From Burkholderia sp. TSV86 (GTDB taxonomy: Bacteria > Pseudomonadota > Gammaproteobacteria > Burkholderiales > Burkholderiaceae), in the NCBI RefSeq assembly GCF_001522865.1, contig NZ_LOWB01000024.1, positions 62,001-126,000 of the forward strand: a stretch of 64,000 bases of DNA, given 5' to 3'. The notes beneath the pieces were generated by a model. The model saw only the letters and a program-made list of their open reading frames with translations. It had not been told where the DNA came from and did no database searches. Made by a program: the position numbers and the translations under genes. Positions 60,267-64,000 of the stretch are shown here, one piece after another; positions within the stretch are counted from its first letter, which is position 1, and the number at the start of each line of letters is the position of its first letter.

Positions 60267-61124
60267 TTACAGCCAGTAGACGACGACGTAAAGACCCAGC
60301 CAGACGACGTCGACGAAGTGCCAATACCACGCTGCGCCTTCGAATGCGAAGTGGTGATCCGGCTTGAAGTGACCACGGATCATCCGCACCAGCACGACCG
60401 CGAGCATCGTGCCGCCAAGGAACACGTGGAAACCGTGGAAGCCCGTCAGCAGGAAGAACGTCGAGCCGTACACGCCGGAGCCGAGCGTCAGGTTCAACTC
60501 GTTGTATGCGTGGAAATATTCGAAACCTTGCAGGAACAAGAAGCAGACCCCAAGCACGAGCGTCGCGGCAAGCCATGCGATCGCCTTGCTCCGGTGATCT
60601 TCACGCAGCGCGTGGTGCGACACTGTCAGCGTCGCGCCCGACGACAGCAGTAACGCGGTGTTCAGCGTCGGGATCGGCCACGGGCCCATCGTCTTGAAAT
60701 GGCCCGCGAGCGCGGCCGGCCCTTCGTTTGGCCAAACGGCGGAGAAATCCGGCCAGATCAGCTTGTAGTCGAGGCTGCCGAGTTGATGCAGCGCGATTTC
60801 ACGCGCGTAGAAAAGCGCGCCGAAGAATGCGCCGAAGAACATCACTTCGGAGAAGATGAACCAGCTCATGCTCCAGCGGAACGACTTGTCGACATTCTTG
60901 CCGTACATCCCGCCTTCCGATTCGCCGATCGCATCGCCAAACCAGTGATACAGCGTGAACAGCAGCCAAAGCAGGCCGGCAAGCGCGGTAAAGGGCGCCC
61001 ACGGCTCGCCGTTGATCCACAGCGCGAACGATCCGAGCATGACCAGCAGGCCGATGGCCGCGCTGATCGGGTGCTGCGACGGATGCGGCACGAAATAGTA
61101 CGGGCTCTCGTTTTGACCGGTCAT
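60267..61124 (-). CDS. ctaE: Cytochrome c oxidase subunit III
   Basis: 285 residues, seven helices; family blocks include YGKNVDKSFRWSMSWFIFSE (20 residues), FFGAFFGALFYAREI and GFHGFHVFLGG. Proton-pump partner of CtaD. Separated from ctaG by a small DUF2970 gene. Confidence 0.95.
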   Translation of the reverse strand: MTGQNESPYYFVPHPSQHPISAAIGLLVMLGSFALWINGEPWAPFTALAGLLWLLFTLYHWFGDAIGESEGGMYGKNVDKSFRWSMSWFIFSEVMFFGAFFGALFYAREIALHQLGSLDYKLIWPDFSAVWPNEGPAALAGHFKTMGPWPIPTLNTALLLSSGATLTVSHHALREDHRSKAIAWLAATLVLGVCFLFLQGFEYFHAYNELNLTLGSGVYGSTFFLLTGFHGFHVFLGGTMLAVVLVRMIRGHFKPDHHFAFEGAAWYWHFVDVVWLGLYVVVYWL

Positions 61125-61254
61125 GCTTGATTCTCCACTTCAGTCCAATTTGTTCCGGAACACTCCGGCTTATTTCTCGGCGACGCACGCGGCGCCGCCT
61201 CGCTTGTTGCATCCCGGCACGCGCAATCGGCGCGCCGTCTCAATCCGTATCGGC

Positions 61255-61458
61255 CTACCCCACCACCGTGTGTACAACGAGGATCAACACGGCGATGAAG
61301 ATCGCCGCGCCGATCAGCGCGGCGATCAACACGTGCAGCGGGTTCAACTGCGTCGCGTCGGCCTCGAGATCGCGCCGCCGCCTCACGCCGAAAAACGACC
61401 ACAGCACCGCCTTCATCGACTGCGCGAATGTTCCTTTTCTACCCATTTCGCTCATCAT
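61255..61458 (-). CDS. DUF2970 small membrane protein
   Basis: 67 residues with SMKAVLWSFFGVRRRRDLE, the DUF2970 signature, and one helix (VLIAALIGAAIFIAVLILVV). GGGAGG precedes two adjacent ATGs (61458, 61455). Located between ctaG and ctaE, its usual place; probably an assembly factor. Confidence 0.82.
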   Translation of the reverse strand: MMSEMGRKGTFAQSMKAVLWSFFGVRRRRDLEADATQLNPLHVLIAALIGAAIFIAVLILVVHTVVG

Positions 61459-61475
61459 CGTCGCCTCCCTCGGTC

Positions 61476-62078
61476 TCACGCAGCGGGCTTCGCCGCAGCG
61501 CGGCCCGGCTCTTGCGCCGCACCGCGAGCAGGCACGGGCGCATTCAACTCGAAGAACGTGTACGACAACGTGATCGTTTTCACGTCCTTCGGCAACTTCG
61601 GGTCGATCACGAACACGACCGGCATATCACGTGTCTCGTGCGCCGCGAGCGTCTGTTGCGTGAAGCAGAAACACTCGATTTTCTTGAAAAACTCGGTGGC
61701 CTGCTTCGGCGCGTAACTCGGAATCGCCTGCGCGACCACCGTCCTGCCCTGGCCGTTCGTGACTTCGTAGACAACCGTCGTCAATTCGCCCGGATGCACA
61801 TCGATGCTGCCGAGCTTCGGCTTGAAACCCAGCGGCCCGCGCGCATTCGCATCGAGTTCGATCGACACCTTGCGGCTGTAATCGACCTGCGTATTCTTCG
61901 CCTCGCTCGCGCTGACGTCGCGCTGCAGCAGGTTGTTCAGGCCTGTGATCTGGCAAATCGCGCGGTACATCGGCACCAGCGCGAAGCCGAAGCCGAACAT
62001 CAGCCCCGCCACAACGAAGAGCTTCAAGAGCATCGACCGGTTGAACGCGCGATCGACATGCGCGCCGGACTTCGACAT
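61476..62078 (-). CDS. ctaG: Cytochrome c oxidase assembly protein CtaG (COX11 type)
   Basis: Copper chaperone for the CuB site. 200 residues: one helix (LLKLFVVAGLMFGFGFALVP) then a periplasmic Ig-like domain with the copper motif IECFCFTQQ and NITQVDYSRKVSIELDANA-type strands. Start at 62078 chosen from family; a longer frame overlaps the next small ORF. Confidence 0.92.
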   Translation of the reverse strand: MSKSGAHVDRAFNRSMLLKLFVVAGLMFGFGFALVPMYRAICQITGLNNLLQRDVSASEAKNTQVDYSRKVSIELDANARGPLGFKPKLGSIDVHPGELTTVVYEVTNGQGRTVVAQAIPSYAPKQATEFFKKIECFCFTQQTLAAHETRDMPVVFVIDPKLPKDVKTITLSYTFFELNAPVPARGAAQEPGRAAAKPAA

Positions 62079-62100
62079 CACGACTTCCTCAAGTACTGCG

Positions 62101-62241
62101 TCAGGACGTGGACGCAATCCACTGCCTCACGACGGCACCCACAAAAAAGACGGCGGCGACGATCACGAGGATCAGCCCCATCCGCTTGTTGCCCGCGCTG
62201 ATCTGCTCGGGCGTGCGTCTTTGTTGTGGATTCCGGGTCAT
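62101..62241 (-). CDS. Small membrane protein between ctaD and ctaG
   Basis: 46 residues: polar N terminus (TRNPQQRRTPEQISAGN) and one helix MGLILVIVAAVFFVGAVVRQ. Such short proteins (cytochrome oxidase small assembly protein) are commonly encoded here in betaproteobacteria. It follows ctaD by 74 bases and ends 22 bases before ctaG. Confidence 0.75.
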   Translation of the reverse strand: MTRNPQQRRTPEQISAGNKRMGLILVIVAAVFFVGAVVRQWIASTS

Positions 62242-62315
62242 GCGTAAGTTCGTATTGCTTCGATCGGAACCGCCGCCCGCGTCACGCGACGCGAGCGGCG
62301 AATACCGGCCAATCG

Positions 62316-63923
62316 TTACTCGACCGTCGGCGGCTGCTCGAACGTGTGGAACGGAGCCGGGCTCGGGATCGTCCATTCGAGGCCCGTCGCGCCATCCCAC
62401 GGCTTGTCACTTCCTTTCTCCAGTTCGCCACCGCCACGGTAGGCGGGCAGCACGACCGCGAACAGGAAATACACCTGCGCGAGGCCAAAGCCGAACGCGC
62501 CGATCGTCGCGACCTGGTTGAAATCGGTGAACTGCGCCGCATAGTCCGCATAACGGCGCGGCATGCCGGCGAGGCCCAGGAAGTGCATCGGGAAGAACGT
62601 GATGTTGAAGAAAATCATCGACGCCCAGAAATGGATCTTGCCGCGCGTTTCGTTGTACATCCAGCCCGTCCACTTCGGCGACCAGTAATACCAGCCGGCG
62701 AACAGCGCGAACAGCGAGCCCGCGACGAGCACGTAATGGAAGTGCGCGACGACAAAATACGTGCCGTGATACTGGATATCGAGCGGTGCCATCGCGAGCA
62801 TCAGGCCCGTCAGGCCGCCGAACGTGAACACGAACAGGAAGCCGATCGCGAACAGCATCGGGGTTTCGAACGTCATCGAACCGCGCCACATCGTCGCGAG
62901 CCAGTTGAACACCTTCACGCCCGTCGGCACCGCGATCAGCATCGTCGCGTACATGAAGAAGAGCTGGCCCGTGACCGGCATGCCGGTCGCGAACATATGG
63001 TGCGCCCAGACCATGAACGACAGGATCGCGATCGACGCCGTCGCGTACACCATCGAGCTGTAGCCGAACAGCGTCTTGCGCGCGAACGCCGGGATCACCT
63101 GCGACACGATCCCGAACGCCGGCAGAATCATGATGTACACCTCGGGGTGGCCGAAGAACCAGAAGATGTGCTGGTACATCACCGGATCGCCGCCGCCCGC
63201 CGCGTTGAAGAACGACGTACCGAAGTGGCGGTCGAACAGCACCATCGTGATCGCGCCGGCCAGAACCGGCATCACGGCGATCAGCAGGTACGCGGTGATG
63301 AGCCAGGTCCACGCGAACATCGGCATCTTCATCAGCGTCATGCCCGGCGCGCGCATGTTCAGGATCGTCACGATGATGTTGATCGAGCCCATGATCGACG
63401 ACGCGCCCATGATGTGCACCGCGAAGATCGCGAAGTCCATGCCCGGGCCCATCTGCGTCGACAGCGGCGCGTACAGCGTCCAGCCGGCGGCCGTCGCGCC
63501 GCCCGGCGCGAAGAACGAGCCGACCAGCAGCACCGCCGCGACCGGCAGCAGCCAGAAGCTGAAGTTGTTCATCCGCGCGAACGCCATGTCGGATGCGCCG
63601 ATTTGCAGCGGAATCATCCAGTTCGCGAAACCGACGAACGCCGGCATGATCGCGCCGAACACCATGACCAGACCGTGCATCGTCGTGAGTTCGTTGAAGA
63701 ACTCCGGACGCATGATCTGCAACCCCGGCTCGAACAACTCGGCACGGATGCCGAGCGCCATCACGCCGCCCGACAGGAACATGATGAACGAGAACAACAG
63801 GTACAGCGTACCGATGTCCTTATGGTTGGTGGCATACAGCCACCGCCGCCAGCCGTGCGGCGTTTCGTGCGCGTGGTCGTCGTGCGCGTGGCCCGCGGTT
63901 ACGTCGTGCCCGATGCTAGACAT
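62316..63923 (-). CDS. ctaD: Cytochrome c oxidase subunit I
   Basis: Catalytic subunit of the aa3 oxidase with hemes a, a3 and CuB. 535 residues, twelve helices; conserved WLYATNHKDIGTLYLLFS, the His-Tyr and K-channel region FFGHPEVYIMILPAFG and HHMFATG, and heme-ligand region VAHFHYVL. The upstream ctaC is beyond the window. First visible gene of the minus-strand oxidase cluster. Confidence 0.97.
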   Translation of the reverse strand: MSSIGHDVTAGHAHDDHAHETPHGWRRWLYATNHKDIGTLYLLFSFIMFLSGGVMALGIRAELFEPGLQIMRPEFFNELTTMHGLVMVFGAIMPAFVGFANWMIPLQIGASDMAFARMNNFSFWLLPVAAVLLVGSFFAPGGATAAGWTLYAPLSTQMGPGMDFAIFAVHIMGASSIMGSINIIVTILNMRAPGMTLMKMPMFAWTWLITAYLLIAVMPVLAGAITMVLFDRHFGTSFFNAAGGGDPVMYQHIFWFFGHPEVYIMILPAFGIVSQVIPAFARKTLFGYSSMVYATASIAILSFMVWAHHMFATGMPVTGQLFFMYATMLIAVPTGVKVFNWLATMWRGSMTFETPMLFAIGFLFVFTFGGLTGLMLAMAPLDIQYHGTYFVVAHFHYVLVAGSLFALFAGWYYWSPKWTGWMYNETRGKIHFWASMIFFNITFFPMHFLGLAGMPRRYADYAAQFTDFNQVATIGAFGFGLAQVYFLFAVVLPAYRGGGELEKGSDKPWDGATGLEWTIPSPAPFHTFEQPPTVE

Positions 63924-64000
63924 GAGAATCTCCTAATGCGAATACGTCGACAAACACAGCGACACGTCAGGCCGCCGGGCCGATCTCGACCCGCCGGGCT
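63924..64000. other. Intergenic end of window upstream of ctaD
   Basis: 77 bases with no ORF of note; TTAGGAGATTCTC (minus strand GAGAATCTCCTAA) includes the ctaD ribosome binding site AGGAG. The next gene, probably ctaC, is not visible. Confidence 0.5.

Overview
The window is chromosomal DNA of a high-GC betaproteobacterium, most probably Burkholderia and within it the B. pseudomallei/thailandensis-like group. This is inferred from protein sequences, gene order and codon bias; no rRNA gene is present. About 55 genes are supported. Most are core genes; one short AT-rich island (about 52.4-54.3 kb) looks acquired.

Layout. 0-9.2 kb (+): Kdo synthesis and LPS export (kdsD, kdsC, lptC, lptA, lptB), then rpoN, hpf, ptsN, hprK, rapZ and a Lon-N-domain protein. 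9.4-11.4 kb (-): the 8-oxoguanine repair pair mutM-mutY. 11.9-19.1 kb (+): a large TPR protein, lolB, ispE, tRNA-Gln(TTG), prs, rplY, pth, hisC. 19.2-20.8 kb (-): rsmD, coaD, ferredoxin. Then ftsY (+), maiA (-), ybiB (+) and leuA (+). leuA is preceded by a Leu-rich leader ORF with four rare CTA codons. 27.3-28.3 kb (-): a SnoaL/NTF2-like protein and the lipid A deacylase PagL. 28.7-33.4 kb (+): rpoH, then cytochrome bd genes cydP-cydA-cydB-cydX.

33.6-43.1 kb holds a chitobiose/N-acetylglucosamine locus. A periplasmic GH20 hexosaminidase (+) faces a minus-strand operon nagA - SIS-type glucosamine-6-P deaminase - fused EIIA-HPr-EI - NagE. A shared TGGTATTA-type motif upstream of both units suggests one regulator, probably GntR-like, encoded outside the window. 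43.5-49.0 kb (-) is the SOS mutasome imuA-imuB-dnaE2 behind a perfect LexA box. 49.3-52.1 kb (-) is a TrpXYZ-like ABC importer. 52.4-54.3 kb is the AT-rich stretch with two unknown secreted proteins. 54.4-64 kb (-) carries an orphan MetQ-like protein and the aa3 cytochrome c oxidase biogenesis cluster (ctaD, small membrane proteins, ctaG, ctaE, SURF1, ctaA, ctaB, sco).

The most interesting regulatory signals are: a putative leucine attenuation leader before leuA; a sigma-E-like promoter directly abutting a perfect CIRCE/HrcA operator before rpoH; the shared GlcNAc-locus operator motif; the LexA box; and an orphan minus-strand terminator that may end a small RNA. Start codons were adjusted from the longest open frame where a ribosome binding site, signal peptide or family N-terminus pointed further in.
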